NCBI RefSeq assembly: GCF_001655055.1
Contig: NZ_LXEW01000015.1
Span: forward strand, 1-64,000
DNA: 64,000 nt
Origin: Providencia heimbachae ATCC 35613
GTDB lineage: Bacteria; Pseudomonadota; Gammaproteobacteria; Enterobacterales; Enterobacteriaceae
Direction of reading: 5' to 3'
Shown: positions 18,344-29,110 of the stretch, one piece after another
Layout: each line of letters starts with the position of its first letter
Position numbering within the stretch: the stretch's first letter is position 1
Position numbers and translations under genes: made by a program
Notes under the pieces: model-generated
Databases searched by the model: none
What the model saw: only the letters and a program-made list of their open reading frames with translations
What the model was told of the DNA's origin: nothing

Positions 18344-18901
18344 ATGGATATTTGTCACCTTGTTGCCCCGGATATCAGTTTAGAAGATGCCCCTAAAGAA
18401 GCGCAAAGAATGCTGAGTTGGCTAAAATCACAAGGCATTATTGATCCTGATTTCCAAGCCGTTGAAGACGACGAAACTATTTATCGCCCACCCCCTGAAT
18501 ACAAACAACCTGTTAACTATATTATTGATGGCAAAATAGTTCCAACGCAACTCCCTGAAGATTCAATAAAAAATTGTTTATCCATCGTTACAGAGCGCAC
18601 TGTTTTTCATGCGGGTGGTAACGGCTTTGGAATTTATTGCCCACAATGTACCAGCGAGCAAAGTGAACGCTGTCATGCATGGAGTGATACAGTAACCGAT
18701 TGGTATGAAGGCAAGCCTGAGAGCCTTTGCTGCATTAATTGCGGCTTTACCGCCCCACTATCAGATTGGCGGTTCGACCCTCAGTGGGCTTTCGGCAATC
18801 TAGGTTTTAGTTTTCACAATTGGGAGATGCAGGATGATTTTATTGCAGCGTTTGAACAAGCGCTTGGTAATGAAGTTGTCGTTGTTTATCAACATGATTG
18901 A
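18344..18901 (+). CDS. Uncharacterised zinc-ribbon protein
   Basis: A 185-residue cytoplasmic protein. Two cysteine pairs, CPQC near 104-107 and CCINC near 129-133, likely bind one zinc ion. The N-terminal 90 residues contain a proline-rich stretch (YRPPPEYKQP). I recognise similar hypothetical proteins in enteric genomes but no known function. It lies 40 bp after ccdB on the same strand and could be read through from it, but it has no toxin-antitoxin features. Confidence 0.7.
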   Translation: MDICHLVAPDISLEDAPKEAQRMLSWLKSQGIIDPDFQAVEDDETIYRPPPEYKQPVNYIIDGKIVPTQLPEDSIKNCLSIVTERTVFHAGGNGFGIYCPQCTSEQSERCHAWSDTVTDWYEGKPESLCCINCGFTAPLSDWRFDPQWAFGNLGFSFHNWEMQDDFIAAFEQALGNEVVVVYQHD

Positions 18902-18955
18902 CCTATCCTGAATCGTCAGCGATTTTTTAATAAAACAAATTTTGTTTGTATTAAC

Positions 18956-19255
18956 TTATTTTTGAGAAAAATCGACAGTAATCCGGCCACCCACAGCCTC
19001 TGCATATTTTAATAATGTACCGAGTTTAGGATCAAATTCGCCTTGTTCTAGACGAGATACATTCTGCTTTTGCGTATGCATTCTGTCTGCGACTTGCGAT
19101 TGTGTTAATTTTTTGGCAATACGTGCTGACTTGAGATCATAAATTAAAGCTTTACGTACCTGTAATTCAAGATAACGCTGTTGAACCTCATTATCTTGCA
19201 ATAACTCAGCTTTTAAGTCAGCAAGAGAAACAAGCGCTAAATCATCATTTTTCAT
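18956..19255 (-). CDS. HigA-like antitoxin, XRE family
   Basis: A 99-residue protein with a C-terminal helix-turn-helix: LTQSQVADRMHTQKQNVSRLEQGEFDPKLGTL (about 51-82), ending in a short strand segment. It follows a RelE/ParE-type toxin reading frame on the same strand; in the restored toxin frame the two genes overlap by 11 bases. This toxin-first order is typical of higBA. Since the toxin is frameshifted, the antitoxin may be an orphan now. Confidence 0.85.
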   Translation of the reverse strand: MKNDDLALVSLADLKAELLQDNEVQQRYLELQVRKALIYDLKSARIAKKLTQSQVADRMHTQKQNVSRLEQGEFDPKLGTLLKYAEAVGGRITVDFSQK

Positions 19256-19594
19256 TGTTTATACTCCTTTTAAGGGCCTTCATTCGCTGCTCAGCAACTA
19301 TTAAAATTGACTGAGGCGTTTTTTGGGTCTTTTTTTGATAAGTTAATACAATGTATATTTGTTTGCCTTTTTCGAAAAAAACAGACTTCGAGCAATTCCT
19401 TCTTGGGAATTAATCCTTAGCTCTTTTAACCCATGTCGTCCTAGATCTCTTACGCTTGGCTCCTTTAACGCAACGCCATATTGGGCAAGCTCCTCTAAAC
19501 CATCCAACATCGCAGCTTGCAACCCACTCGGTAATTTTTTAATTTCTTTGCGTACAGCGTTAATAACATTAAGTCTATACATTAGCTCAAACAT
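19245..19594 (-). pseudogene. HigB-like RelE/ParE-family toxin gene, frameshifted
   Basis: The frame runs through KEIKKLPSGLQAAMLDGLEELAQYG and LKELRINSQEGIARSLFF, typical of phage Gp49-like HigB toxins, then ends early. A run of seven T residues (plus strand A tract 19375-19381) marks the break. One more T gives EKGKQIYIVLTYQKKTQKTP, exactly the expected conserved C-terminus, and runs to a stop at 19245 inside higA. So a one-base deletion or a slippery tract separates the two halves. The start is uncertain; ATG 19594 and 19582 are candidates. Confidence 0.75.
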
Positions 19595-19788
19595 CCATGT
19601 GAGTATTAATGACTTAATGTAATCATACATGATGACTTTTATATTATCATTAACCAAACCTAACAATAGATAACAGACAAAGTTATGACGGAAAAATAAA
19701 CAACGATATCGTCCTTATAACTTAAAGGATCAATAGCACAATAATAATCTAAATAATTTGAGTTATAGGAGGACAGTAAACCAAGATA

Positions 19789-19823
19789 CCCCTAGCCACA
19801 TAGGTTGCTACATGACTAGGGTG
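19789..19823 (-). terminator. Possible terminator after cheZ
   Basis: An imperfect hairpin on the minus strand pairs ACCCTAG with CTAGGGGT, followed by a modestly T-rich end. It lies 36-70 bp past the cheZ stop. Confidence 0.35.
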
Positions 19824-19858
19824 AAACTGACCACTCAAAGAAAGAGCGGAATAGTCAA

Positions 19859-20497
19859 TTAAAAGCCAAGCTCGTCTAGCAAATCATCGACTTGTGATTG
19901 TGACGCCATCACATTCACACCTTCTTTATTGATTTGCGGACCATTTAATAAGCTATCATTTTGCTGCTTAGCACGCATTTCGGGTGGCGTATTCTCCACT
20001 AACAAAGCCAGTAGCTGTTTTTCAGCTTCTTCAACTACTTCCATCATTTTTTTGATCACTTGACCCGTTAAATCTTGGAAATCCTGCGCCATCATGATTT
20101 CTAATAGCTCGGCTTTAGTGATTTCACTGTCTTGGATCACTTGACCTAAAAAGGCTTGTGTTGATTGACGCAATTCTACGGGAACAGTATCGGCGGTACA
20201 GTCTTGCCATTGCTGCTGCAACACGATGGCATCTTTGTTCATTTCCACTTGTAATGGTTTGATCACATCAATGCCATTGAGGGTTTTTTCTGCGGCTTGC
20301 GCTGTCATTTGAGCAATATAGCGCAACCTGTCTTTTCCATCAGGAATGCTCGCTACCGCTTGTTGCACACTTTTTTCAAGACCAAGCTCACGCATGCTCT
20401 CTCTGAGTGTTCTCATCAAGGTTCCAATCCGGGTAATGACTTGTTTCAAATCTTCATTACCGCTGCGATTGCTTCCCATAAATGTTGGTTCTGTCAT
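19859..20497 (-). CDS. cheZ: CheY-P phosphatase CheZ
   Basis: A 212-residue helical protein. The conserved AQDFQDLTGQVIKKMM block near 136-151 contains the active-site region (Asp and Gln of the DFQDLTGQ motif), and the C-terminus QSQVDDLLDELGF is the CheY-binding peptide. It ends the tumbling signal by dephosphorylating CheY. I start at ATG 20497, where AAAGGAG is well spaced. It is 24 bp downstream of cheY, the usual order. Confidence 0.97.
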   Translation of the reverse strand: MTEPTFMGSNRSGNEDLKQVITRIGTLMRTLRESMRELGLEKSVQQAVASIPDGKDRLRYIAQMTAQAAEKTLNGIDVIKPLQVEMNKDAIVLQQQWQDCTADTVPVELRQSTQAFLGQVIQDSEITKAELLEIMMAQDFQDLTGQVIKKMMEVVEEAEKQLLALLVENTPPEMRAKQQNDSLLNGPQINKEGVNVMASQSQVDDLLDELGF

Positions 20498-20521
20498 CAC
20501 AATCTCCTTTGGCAAGCGCGC

Positions 20522-20914
20522 TTATTGCAGCCCCATTTTTTCAAATACTTTATTCAATTTTTCTTCAAGAATGGCGGCAGTAAAGGGTTTCACAACATAA
20601 CCGCTCGCCCCTGCTTGCGCAGCAGCAATGATATTTTCTTTTTTCGCTTCAGCCGTTACCATTAATACAGGGATATGCTTAAGTGCTTCATCGCCACGGA
20701 TAGTTTTAAGTAACTCTAAGCCATCCATATTTGGCATATTCCAGTCTGCAACAACAAAATCGATATTGCCTGTACGAATTTTTTCTAATGCATCTACACC
20801 ATCTTCTGCTTCTTCTATTTTATTAAACCCAAGTTCTTTTAATAAGTTACGAACGATACGACGCATTGTGGAAAAATCATCAACAACCAAAAAACTGAGA
20901 TCTTTAGCGGCCAT
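20522..20914 (-). CDS. cheY: Chemotaxis response regulator CheY
   Basis: A single-domain receiver of 130 residues, almost identical to E. coli CheY. Asp57 is the phosphorylation site (VVADWNM), with Asp12/Asp13 for magnesium, Thr87 in [11 protein letters not shown], and Lys in VVKPFTA. It binds the flagellar motor switch when phosphorylated by CheA. Start at ATG 20914 ([13 protein letters not shown]). Confidence 0.98.
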   Translation of the reverse strand: MAAKDLSFLVVDDFSTMRRIVRNLLKELGFNKIEEAEDGVDALEKIRTGNIDFVVADWNMPNMDGLELLKTIRGDEALKHIPVLMVTAEAKKENIIAAAQAGASGYVVKPFTAAILEEKLNKVFEKMGLQ

Positions 20915-20954
20915 AACCACTCCTTCAAAATACAATGATGAAATTCTGTGACCG

Positions 20955-22022
20955 TTAAACGCTCACAGAAGAAAGTTTTGCGAGAATACTTGGGGCGATT
21001 TTAGTGATATCTTGCACCTCATCTACCGCATCCATTTCAATCGCAGCGCGTGGCATACCAAATACCACACAACTACTTTCGTTTTGGGCGTAGGTGATCG
21101 CGCCTTGTTTACGTAAATTAAGTAACCCTTTAGCGCCATCCATCCCCATTCCGGTTAGAAGAACACCAATACATTTACGTCCAACACATTGAGCGACTGA
21201 ATCAAACAGCACATCGACAGAAGGTCGATGGCGATTAACAGGCTCACTTTGCTGCAAGATAATTTGAGAACCTTTGCCCTTGTCGACTATCAACATATGA
21301 AAATCACCCGGCGCAATATAGGCATACCCTTTTTGCAGCAACTCGTTATGCTCGGCTTCTTTTACTGTTAGAGCACATAGCTTATTGAGCCTTTCAGCAA
21401 ATGAACGCGTAAACCCGGCGGGCATGTGTTGAGTAATCACCACAGGAGGACATTCGCGAGGTAACATTTCTAAAAATTGGCGTATTGCCTCCGTTCCCCC
21501 CGTTGATGCACCAACCGCAATAACGCGACTTTGACACACATAGGGTGGCAACGGTTTCGCTAACGTCGTTGGTTCGGTAACATTTTTTTCTGTACGCGAA
21601 AAACGGCTTTTTATCGTAATTTTCGACATCGCTGCCGCACGGATTTTCTCACCGATCATATCTCGGTAGCTCATCATGGTTTCGCGAATACCAATTTGTG
21701 GTTTAGTGACAAAATCCACCGCCCCTAGCTCTAAAGCTTTTAATGTCACCTCAGAACCTTTCGAGGTTAATGTTGAAACCATCACCACAGGCATTGGATG
21801 TAAACGCATTAATTTTTCTAAAAAATCAATACCATCCATTCTTGGCATTTCAACATCTAGCGTAATAACATCCGGTTCTAATTGTTTAATTAAATCACGG
21901 GCAACATAAGGGTCTGGCGCGGTATCAACTACCACCATATCCTCATGACTGTTAATAATTTCACGCATCAACTGACGCATAAGTGCAGAGTCATCGACGC
22001 AAAGAACTTTAATTTTTTTCAT
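20955..22022 (-). CDS. cheB: Chemoreceptor methylesterase/deamidase CheB
   Basis: A 355-residue protein. An N-terminal receiver domain with the phosphorylation site in [13 protein letters not shown] is joined to a C-terminal methylesterase domain with GASTGGTEA (Ser), [10 protein letters not shown] (His) and [11 protein letters not shown] (Asp), the catalytic triad. It removes methyl groups from the receptors for adaptation. Its start codon overlaps the cheR stop by one base. Confidence 0.98.
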   Translation of the reverse strand: MKKIKVLCVDDSALMRQLMREIINSHEDMVVVDTAPDPYVARDLIKQLEPDVITLDVEMPRMDGIDFLEKLMRLHPMPVVMVSTLTSKGSEVTLKALELGAVDFVTKPQIGIRETMMSYRDMIGEKIRAAAMSKITIKSRFSRTEKNVTEPTTLAKPLPPYVCQSRVIAVGASTGGTEAIRQFLEMLPRECPPVVITQHMPAGFTRSFAERLNKLCALTVKEAEHNELLQKGYAYIAPGDFHMLIVDKGKGSQIILQQSEPVNRHRPSVDVLFDSVAQCVGRKCIGVLLTGMGMDGAKGLLNLRKQGAITYAQNESSCVVFGMPRAAIEMDAVDEVQDITKIAPSILAKLSSVSV

Positions 22023-22900
22023 TACCGCTTCCTCGCAGCCTGTACGCTGTAGACGGTTTGACCTTTAATCACAAAGCTTTGGGTTAGCTGTGATAAATTT
22101 TCAGAATGACCAATAAACAGCAATCCATCAGGCTTAAGCAATGGAACAAAACGCTCAAGCATTTTTATTTGCATTTCTTTATCAAAATAAATCATCACAT
22201 TACGACAAAAAATGGCATCAAAACTATTTTGTAACTGCCAATCAGGATCACTCAGATTGAGATGGCGAAACTCGATCATTTGGCGCAATGCAGGTTTTAC
22301 GCGGGCATAACCTTCGAATTCCCCTACCCCTTTCATAAAATAACGTTGCCTTTGCAAGGCACTCAATGACTTGAGCTCCTCAATGCGGTAAACACCCTGC
22401 TTCGCTTTTTCTAAAACTTCGGTATCAATATCACTGGCGACTACTTTGGCATTAATTGCATTAGGGCCGAGAACATCACTTAGCGTCATCGCTATGGAAT
22501 AAGGCTCTTCCCCTGTAGAAGATGCTGCGCACCAAATATTAATATTGCTGTTACGCCTTGACCGAACAAAATCGGTCAATGTGACAAAATGATGAGGTTC
22601 ACGAAAAAATGCCGTTAAATTGGTGGTTAATGCATTAACAAACGCCTGCCATTCAATATTTGACGGCTCCCGCTCTAACATCCGTAAGTAGTCAGAAAAA
22701 TTGTCGACATGACATTCACGTAATCGTTTTAATAACCGGTTATAGACCATGTTTTTTTTATTCATGGTGAGGACGATGCCTGATTTTTTATAAATAAATC
22801 GACAAACCCGACCAAATTCATCATCAGTCAGTGGTTCTATTTGTGGTACAAAAAGCATCGTACTTGTCGTCCTATTCAATAAAAATCCAGAGGCAGCCAT
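22022..22900 (-). CDS. cheR: Chemoreceptor methyltransferase CheR
   Basis: A 292-residue protein: N-terminal helical domain with [14 protein letters not shown], then a SAM-binding domain with [15 protein letters not shown] and [18 protein letters not shown]. It methylates glutamates on the chemoreceptors and docks on the NWETF tail, which only the second receptor here has. I keep the first ATG at 22900; an ATG 14 codons later would also be acceptable. Confidence 0.97.
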   Translation of the reverse strand: MAASGFLLNRTTSTMLFVPQIEPLTDDEFGRVCRFIYKKSGIVLTMNKKNMVYNRLLKRLRECHVDNFSDYLRMLEREPSNIEWQAFVNALTTNLTAFFREPHHFVTLTDFVRSRRNSNINIWCAASSTGEEPYSIAMTLSDVLGPNAINAKVVASDIDTEVLEKAKQGVYRIEELKSLSALQRQRYFMKGVGEFEGYARVKPALRQMIEFRHLNLSDPDWQLQNSFDAIFCRNVMIYFDKEMQIKMLERFVPLLKPDGLLFIGHSENLSQLTQSFVIKGQTVYSVQAARKR

Positions 22901-22939
22901 TTATTGGCTGCCTAATAATTACTTCAAAATTAATTAAAC

Positions 22940-24514
22940 TCACCGTTGGAGGCGGATTGTTTGGTTGTCCGGTAACTCAAAGAAAGCCACGGTATCGACT
23001 AAGTTATTGGCTTGATCTTCTAGAGCGGCAGTCGCACTGGTTGATTGCTCAACTAACGCGGCGTTTTGCTGCGTGACTGAGTCCATTTGGCTTACTGCAG
23101 TAGCAACTTGTTCAATACCCCGGCTTTGTTCATTAGATGCCGATGCGATATTTCCCATTAATTCAGTTACCTGATTAACAGCAGCAACGAGTTCAGTCAT
23201 CGTTTGTCCTGCATCATTAACCAATTGAGAACCTTGACTAACTCGACCAACTGACTCATCAATCAAGCTTTTAATCTCTTTAGCCGCTTCTGCACTACGT
23301 TGTGCTAAGGCACGAACTTCGCCTGCAACCACTGAAAATCCGCGACCTTGTTCGCCAGCCCGAGCCGCTTCGACGGCTGCATTCAGCGCTAATATATTGG
23401 TTTGGAATGCAATACCATCAATCACGCTAATAATGGCGCTAATTTTCTGCGAACTATTCGAGATTGCGGTCATGGTTTCAATGACATCACCGGTAATTTC
23501 GCCGCCTTTTGTTGCTGTTTTCGAGGCCGTGACAGCTAATTCGCTGGCTTGACGGGCATTATCTGCGTTTTGTTTAACGGTTGCCGTTAACTCTTCCATA
23601 CTCGCTGCGGTTTCTTCTAGCGATGCCGCTTGTTGCTCTGTACGAGATGATAAATTGTTATTACCTAACGAAATTTCACGGATCCCCGTGTACATTTGGT
23701 CGGTATTCGAGCGCAATGCAGTGACCGATGTGGCCAGTGATTGCTGCATCAATTTTAATTGTTCAAAAACTTCGCCGATTTCATCACGCGTTGTCACTTC
23801 AATATGCTGATTGAGCTTACCTTCCGCGACTTTTGCAAAATGTTCATTCATACTTTTCAGTGGCTGAAGTAATTTCCGTTTCATCCAATAATGTGCAAAA
23901 GTGCAAATAATAATGATGATAACAATGACACTGGCAAATGAACTCCAAGCAAAGTTGTTATAGAAAATGGCATCATCTAACGCATCTTTATTTTCTGTAT
24001 CAAGGATTGAATAATACTCATCGATAACAGCGGACATCTGATCTTGATGTGCTTGTGCGGGTAATTCAATATAAGACGCTAAGTCATTATTATTGAGAAA
24101 ATCTTTTAACGAATTAAGTGTTAAAACAAATGCCAGATATTTTTGTTCAAGAGCGCCTAAATTTTCTTTGTCGGTAAGAATAGGCAATGCTTTAAATGTT
24201 GCATAATCTTTCTCTGCTGCCGCAAGCAATTTATCAAACGTTGAGTGAGTTTCTTCCATTAATGACTCATTGCCACCCACTTTGCTCAGCAGAGCAATTT
24301 GAGTCAAACTATTACGAGCTTGAATTAAATGTTTATTGGTTTCTTCAAGTAACGCGCGTTTTTTAGAACCTAAATCGACGCGTTCTAATGCGTTTAATTC
24401 ACTCACCACAATTCCGACAGACACGCCGCTAGACACAATCTGCATTCCACAAAATAAAACCAGAAGCAGATATAAACTTATTGAAATCCGTATATTTTTA
24501 CCAAACATAAACAA
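22940..24514 (-). CDS. Methyl-accepting chemotaxis protein without the CheR-binding pentapeptide
   Basis: A 524-residue receptor: first membrane helix at about 10-35, periplasmic four-helix ligand domain of TarH type to about 190, second helix near 195-215, HAMP, then the signalling hairpin with [26 protein letters not shown]. The C-terminus ends in NQTIRLQR without NWETF, as in Tap or Trg, so it probably depends on the other receptor for adaptation. The ligand-site segment reads [14 protein letters not shown]: the first Arg of the Tar/Tsr site is kept but the following Asn/Arg pair is not. The ligand is unknown. Confidence 0.93.
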   Translation of the reverse strand: MFMFGKNIRISISLYLLLVLFCGMQIVSSGVSVGIVVSELNALERVDLGSKKRALLEETNKHLIQARNSLTQIALLSKVGGNESLMEETHSTFDKLLAAAEKDYATFKALPILTDKENLGALEQKYLAFVLTLNSLKDFLNNNDLASYIELPAQAHQDQMSAVIDEYYSILDTENKDALDDAIFYNNFAWSSFASVIVIIIIICTFAHYWMKRKLLQPLKSMNEHFAKVAEGKLNQHIEVTTRDEIGEVFEQLKLMQQSLATSVTALRSNTDQMYTGIREISLGNNNLSSRTEQQAASLEETAASMEELTATVKQNADNARQASELAVTASKTATKGGEITGDVIETMTAISNSSQKISAIISVIDGIAFQTNILALNAAVEAARAGEQGRGFSVVAGEVRALAQRSAEAAKEIKSLIDESVGRVSQGSQLVNDAGQTMTELVAAVNQVTELMGNIASASNEQSRGIEQVATAVSQMDSVTQQNAALVEQSTSATAALEDQANNLVDTVAFFELPDNQTIRLQR

Positions 24515-24579
24515 TCCCCATGTGTGCTAGCTAAGTGACCTGCTCGTTTAAAACGTTGCTTTGTTTTCTAATGCACAGA

Positions 24580-24608
24580 AACGCTGCAAAGCTTGGCCTT
24601 GCAGCGTT
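24580..24608 (-). other. Hairpin between the two chemoreceptor genes
   Basis: AACGCTGCAA (24580-24589) pairs perfectly with TTGCAGCGTT (24599-24608) over nine bases. No T tract follows on the minus strand. It may stabilise or partly terminate the message between the receptors. Confidence 0.5.
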
Positions 24609-24624
24609 AAGCTGGACTTAACCT

Positions 24625-26310
24625 TTAGAAAGTTTCCCAATTGTCATCATCTTTATGCTCTTTCGATGATAGTTTTTTCAGATCCGGAGTTTTAACAATA
24701 TTGGAAATTGTTCTTGCTGCGGGCTGAATATTTCGAACCTCTTTATGCGTTAGAGCTGGTAGGCGGAAAATAGAAATCAATTGCGATAATTTCGCAACTT
24801 GCTCTTCCAACACATTGGCTGCTACCGCAGATTGTTCAACTAATGACGCATTTTGCTGAGTCACTTTGTCCATTTCTGCAACGGCAATGCTGACTTGTGA
24901 AATACCTTTGCTTTGTTCATCAGATGCCGTGGCGATATGCGACATAATATCGGTGACACGCGTTACAGCATCGACAATTTTAGTCATCGTCTCACCGGCA
25001 TCTTCTGCCTGACGCGCCCCTGTTCCTGTACGTGAAACCGAGTCTTCGATTAGCGTTTTGATCTCTTTTGCTGCATCGGCGCTGCGCTGTGCTAAGTTAC
25101 GAACTTCATCCGCAACTACCGCAAACCCACGACCATGTTCCCCAGCTCTCGCCGCTTCAACCGCTGCATTTAAAGCTAAGATATTGGTTTGAAAAGCAAT
25201 GCTATCGATAACCGCTGTGATATCAGAGATTTTCTGTGAGCTATCAGCAATATTCAGCATGGTGTTAACCACGTTTGACACCACCTTGCCACCCTCTTTC
25301 GCGATAGAGGAAGCTTGATTAGCGAATTCACTCGCTTGATGCGCATATTCTGTATTTTGCTTAACCGTCGCAGTCAACTCACTCATACTTGCAGATGTTT
25401 CTTCTAGGCAAGCCACTTGCTCTTCTGTTCTCGATGACAGATCATTATTGCCAGCCGCTATTTCAGTCGTGCCTTGATAGATGGTTTCACTTCCATCCAG
25501 CACACCACGTACGGTATTAATGAGTTCCTGCTGCATGTGTTGGACACCGCGTGCAAGCTCACCTATCTCATTGTTGGCGGAGGTATCCACATTTGGCGTT
25601 AAATCACCAGATGCAAATACTTTGATACGTTCAATCAATAAAATAAGCGGTTCAATAATGCCTTTGCGTACATAGCGATAGCTCAATAACCCAACCAACA
25701 CTAACGCAATCGATAAAATCACTAACATATAAAGTGATTGACGATAATTGTTATCCGCATTGACAACTTCGGCTTGGAAGTCGGATGAAATATCGGCAAA
25801 GTAAGCATTGAATTGCTCTTCAAACTTCACTTGATGACCTGAAGTTCTATGAGCGTAGAATTTTTCAAGATCCCCCTGCTCTGCATATTCGCCTAACTTA
25901 ACGAGTGCATCACGGTAGGTTTCATAGGTAGCAAACAACTTTTCAAACTTTTCTTTATCATAGGTCGAGTCCTGCGTGAGCTTGTTGTAGCGAATATAAG
26001 CATCATCCGCTGCTTTAAAGTTACGCTTAGCCGCTTTAATCAAGTCTTCAGTTGTAGCATCGTCTTGAATTTTACGACCTTCCAATAAATAAGCGTTTAT
26101 TGACCTATTTAAGTTGGCACGAGCCTGTAATAAATTAACCCAGCTTTCCGTTAAAACTTGTCTTTGGCGTTGGAGCGAATTCAAATAACTAATACTGTCA
26201 CTGTTATCGCCGAGTTTGGTAAACATCAACCCACTTGATACCAGCTGCAATAAAATAAAGATAAAAATGACGGACAAAAGTCCTGATACGATTTTAATTC
26301 GACTATACAT
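24625..26310 (-). CDS. Methyl-accepting chemotaxis protein, Tsr/Tar type with NWETF tail
   Basis: A 561-residue receptor with the same layout as its neighbour: membrane helix about 7-30, TarH ligand domain, second helix near 190-212, HAMP, and the highly conserved signalling tip [42 protein letters not shown]. The C-terminus is NWETF, the docking site for CheR and CheB. The ligand segment [11 protein letters not shown] keeps the Arg, Asn and Arg that bind amino acids in Tsr, which suggests an amino-acid ligand (inference). A sigma-28 promoter lies directly upstream. Confidence 0.95.
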   Translation of the reverse strand: MYSRIKIVSGLLSVIFIFILLQLVSSGLMFTKLGDNSDSISYLNSLQRQRQVLTESWVNLLQARANLNRSINAYLLEGRKIQDDATTEDLIKAAKRNFKAADDAYIRYNKLTQDSTYDKEKFEKLFATYETYRDALVKLGEYAEQGDLEKFYAHRTSGHQVKFEEQFNAYFADISSDFQAEVVNADNNYRQSLYMLVILSIALVLVGLLSYRYVRKGIIEPLILLIERIKVFASGDLTPNVDTSANNEIGELARGVQHMQQELINTVRGVLDGSETIYQGTTEIAAGNNDLSSRTEEQVACLEETSASMSELTATVKQNTEYAHQASEFANQASSIAKEGGKVVSNVVNTMLNIADSSQKISDITAVIDSIAFQTNILALNAAVEAARAGEHGRGFAVVADEVRNLAQRSADAAKEIKTLIEDSVSRTGTGARQAEDAGETMTKIVDAVTRVTDIMSHIATASDEQSKGISQVSIAVAEMDKVTQQNASLVEQSAVAANVLEEQVAKLSQLISIFRLPALTHKEVRNIQPAARTISNIVKTPDLKKLSSKEHKDDDNWETF

Positions 26311-26344
26311 GACGTTTTACTAACATAATTTTGTTGTATTTTGG

Positions 26345-26371
26345 ATATCGGTCATCTCACTAAAAACTTTA
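26345..26371 (-). promoter_or_regulatory. Sigma-28 type promoter before the NWETF chemoreceptor gene
   Basis: On the minus strand a perfect TAAAGTTT (26371-26364), 11-bp spacer, and ACCGATAT (26352-26345). It lies 35 bp before the receptor start and would drive the receptor-cheRBYZ unit. Confidence 0.8.
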
Positions 26372-26415
26372 GTTAATGAGATATTAATTTTTGAACAATA
26401 TTTGAAAGCGGAGTA

Positions 26416-26913
26416 TTACTCCGCCATGCTGTCGATCAGCGCCATTTCATCGCTAGTCAGCAGTTTTTCAATATCAACCAAAATCAGCATCCGATCGTTC
26501 ACGGTACCAAGTCCGGTTAAATATTGAGTCGATAGCGTGACAGCAAAGTCAGGTGGTGCTGCAATTTGTTCTTCATTAAGCACTAAAACATCCGATACAC
26601 CATCGACCACAATACCCACTACACGGTCTTTTAAATTCACCACAATAACCACGGTATTGTCGTTATAAACCACATTTTCATGGGAAAATTTCACGCGCAA
26701 ATCAATGATAGGAATAATGACGCCACGTAAATTCGTAACGCCCTTTATAAAATCGGGGGTATTTGCAATACGCGTCACTTGCTCATAGCCTCGAATTTCC
26801 TGCACTTTTAGGATTTCAATACCGTATTCTTCTTCACCCAGTGTAAAAATCAGGTAGCCTTCGCCATTTTTTTCTTCATCAAGCTTATTTAAATCATCAT
26901 CAAACATAGACAT
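26416..26913 (-). CDS. cheW: Chemotaxis coupling protein CheW
   Basis: A 165-residue SH3-like adaptor that links receptors to CheA. Typical blocks are [44 protein letters not shown] and [12 protein letters not shown]. It lies 16 bp downstream of cheA on the same strand, as in E. coli, and upstream of the receptors. No cheD is found between it and the receptors. Confidence 0.98.
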   Translation of the reverse strand: MSMFDDDLNKLDEEKNGEGYLIFTLGEEEYGIEILKVQEIRGYEQVTRIANTPDFIKGVTNLRGVIIPIIDLRVKFSHENVVYNDNTVVIVVNLKDRVVGIVVDGVSDVLVLNEEQIAAPPDFAVTLSTQYLTGLGTVNDRMLILVDIEKLLTSDEMALIDSMAE

Positions 26914-26929
26914 GGTGTATAACCTCTAT

Positions 26930-28999
26930 TTAGTGCACGACAGGTTGCACAACCTGTTGTTTCTTTTTAATCAAAATGCTGTTATTCATTTTTTGTAATT
27001 CGGCAACATCTAAAATCAGCGCCACCGAGCCATCACCCATAATAGTTGCTGCAGAAATACCGGGGATCTTGCGATAATTACTTTCGATATTTTTCACAAC
27101 GACTTGTTGCTGCCCGACCAATCTATCGACCAACAATGCAAAACGATGACCCGCATTTTGAATAATCAACACGATGCTATTATCTAAATTGCGCTCGGCG
27201 CCCGTAATACTAAAGACTTGATGTAATTCGACTAGTGGCAGATATTCTCCCCGCACTAACAGCATTTTTTCTTCACCGGCTAAGCGGTAAATATCGTCTT
27301 GCCGAGGTTGTAATGTGCTTATAATGGCACTCAACGGGACGATAAAGACGTCATCCGCAACTTTTACGGACATACCGTCTAAAATAGCCAGTGTTAAAGG
27401 CAATAAAATACGAATAATTGTGCCTTTACCTTCCGTAAATCCGATTTGAACACGGCCACCCATATCCTGAATATTTCGTTTCACAACGTCCATGCCGACG
27501 CCACGACCCGAGACATCGGTAATCACTTCCGCCGTTGAAAAACCGGGTGCCATAATCAGCATTGCCACTTCTTCATTGCTCATTGACTCATGGACATCCA
27601 TTCCTTGAGAGCGCGCTTTAGCTAAAATACGTTCACGATTTAAGCCAGCGCCATCGTCACGAACTTCAATACAAATATTGCCGCTTTGATGTGCCGCTGC
27701 GAGGGTGAGTGTTCCTGCCTCCCGCTTACCATTAGCAAGACGAACTTCAGGTTTTTCAATGCCATGGTCAAGGCTATTGCGGACGAGATGGTTGAGAGGG
27801 TCAACGATGCGTTCAATCAAACTCTTATCAAGTTCAGTGGTACTTCCTTCCACTTTAAGTTCGATTTTTTTCCCTAATTTTGAAGCTATATCACGAACCA
27901 TTCGAGGAAAACGGCTAAATACATAGTCCATTGGCATCATGCGAATAGACATAACGGACTCTTGTAACGCCCGAGAATTACGCTCCAATTGCACAATAGA
28001 GCTCAGCAAATCGGCATGTTCATTTTGATCAACCGTTTGGCTGTGCTGAGTCAGCATTGATTGAATAATAACTAACTCACCCACCAAGTTTATTAGCTGA
28101 TCAACTTTCTCGACAGCAACTCGAATGCTACTTGAATCACCTTTAGATTTTGTTACCGTAGCCTTAGGTGACGCGCTTACTTTCGGTGTTTCTACCGCTT
28201 TAACTTCCTCTGCGATATTCTCTTGGGAAGTGGGTTCTGCAATTACAGTTTCAGTCTCAATATTGCTATCAATTGCTTCAATCTGCGATTGAATAAAAGG
28301 CAAACAATCATCAAAATTAATAACTTGGTGACTAATTTGTGATTCATCCACGACAAAACAAAGAACCCCACAAATATCATCGAGTTGTGTATTCGTTCCT
28401 AACCAAGCTTGTAGGGTATTTTCTGTTTTATCTGTGTGATACAAGGTGCCAAATAATCCGAGTTCATCCGCAAGTAAATCAACCTCTGTACTTTTCAGTT
28501 CATTTAACGTGATGATGAAATAGTGAGAATGCTCGCCTGTTATTGTTTTAATTTCGTCGCTTTCATTAACGGATTGTATTGAGTGTTCGACAGGCATGGA
28601 TTCGATCATTTCTTCCGCACGATGCTCTACACTGCTTAGCACATCATAAATACGCTTGAATGTTTCTTCGTCGGGTAATACACCATTTTTATAAGCATCC
28701 AACTGGGATGCCATCACATCTTTGGTATCCAAAAATATATCGATGATATCGGGAGTAAGAGTGAGCTCATCATGCCTCGCTTTATCCAGTAGGTTCTCTA
28801 AGGTATGAGTGGTATTTTGCAACTGAGTGAAACCAAAAGTTGCCGCTCCCCCTTTAATCGAATGGGCACTACGGAAAATGGCATTTAGCTGCTCGCTATC
28901 CGGGTCAAAAGGATCAAGCTCAAGTAAATGTTGTTCCATATCCCTGAGCAACTCATCGGCTTCATCGAAAAATGTTTGATAAAACTCGGTAATATCCAT
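26930..28999 (-). CDS. cheA: Chemotaxis histidine kinase CheA
   Basis: A 689-residue kinase (E. coli 654). Domains in order: P1 phosphotransfer with His46 in FRSAHSIKGG; P2 CheY/CheB-binding region; a linker rich in Glu, Val and Thr; P3 dimerisation helices; P4 ATPase with LVRNSLDHGIE, VRDDGAGL and GRGVGMDVVKRN; P5 CheW-like domain. It phosphorylates CheY and CheB. I use ATG 28999 (MDITEFYQTFFDEAD), which matches relatives, over a GTG ten codons upstream. Confidence 0.97.
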   Translation of the reverse strand: MDITEFYQTFFDEADELLRDMEQHLLELDPFDPDSEQLNAIFRSAHSIKGGAATFGFTQLQNTTHTLENLLDKARHDELTLTPDIIDIFLDTKDVMASQLDAYKNGVLPDEETFKRIYDVLSSVEHRAEEMIESMPVEHSIQSVNESDEIKTITGEHSHYFIITLNELKSTEVDLLADELGLFGTLYHTDKTENTLQAWLGTNTQLDDICGVLCFVVDESQISHQVINFDDCLPFIQSQIEAIDSNIETETVIAEPTSQENIAEEVKAVETPKVSASPKATVTKSKGDSSSIRVAVEKVDQLINLVGELVIIQSMLTQHSQTVDQNEHADLLSSIVQLERNSRALQESVMSIRMMPMDYVFSRFPRMVRDIASKLGKKIELKVEGSTTELDKSLIERIVDPLNHLVRNSLDHGIEKPEVRLANGKREAGTLTLAAAHQSGNICIEVRDDGAGLNRERILAKARSQGMDVHESMSNEEVAMLIMAPGFSTAEVITDVSGRGVGMDVVKRNIQDMGGRVQIGFTEGKGTIIRILLPLTLAILDGMSVKVADDVFIVPLSAIISTLQPRQDDIYRLAGEEKMLLVRGEYLPLVELHQVFSITGAERNLDNSIVLIIQNAGHRFALLVDRLVGQQQVVVKNIESNYRKIPGISAATIMGDGSVALILDVAELQKMNNSILIKKKQQVVQPVVH

Positions 29000-29110
29000 G
29001 GTTTTTATCCCGTCTCGCTTAGGTTTCACTTAACGCTGACTGCCGGACAACCCAGCAGCGCAACTAAAATAGATTAATGTTTAATATCATCGATTTGTTT
29101 ATCGGCACAT

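Noticed and set aside
22940-26310. Could cheD lie between the receptors and cheW?
   Set aside because: The gaps are only about 105-110 bp and both receptors are complete; no CheD-like frame is present.
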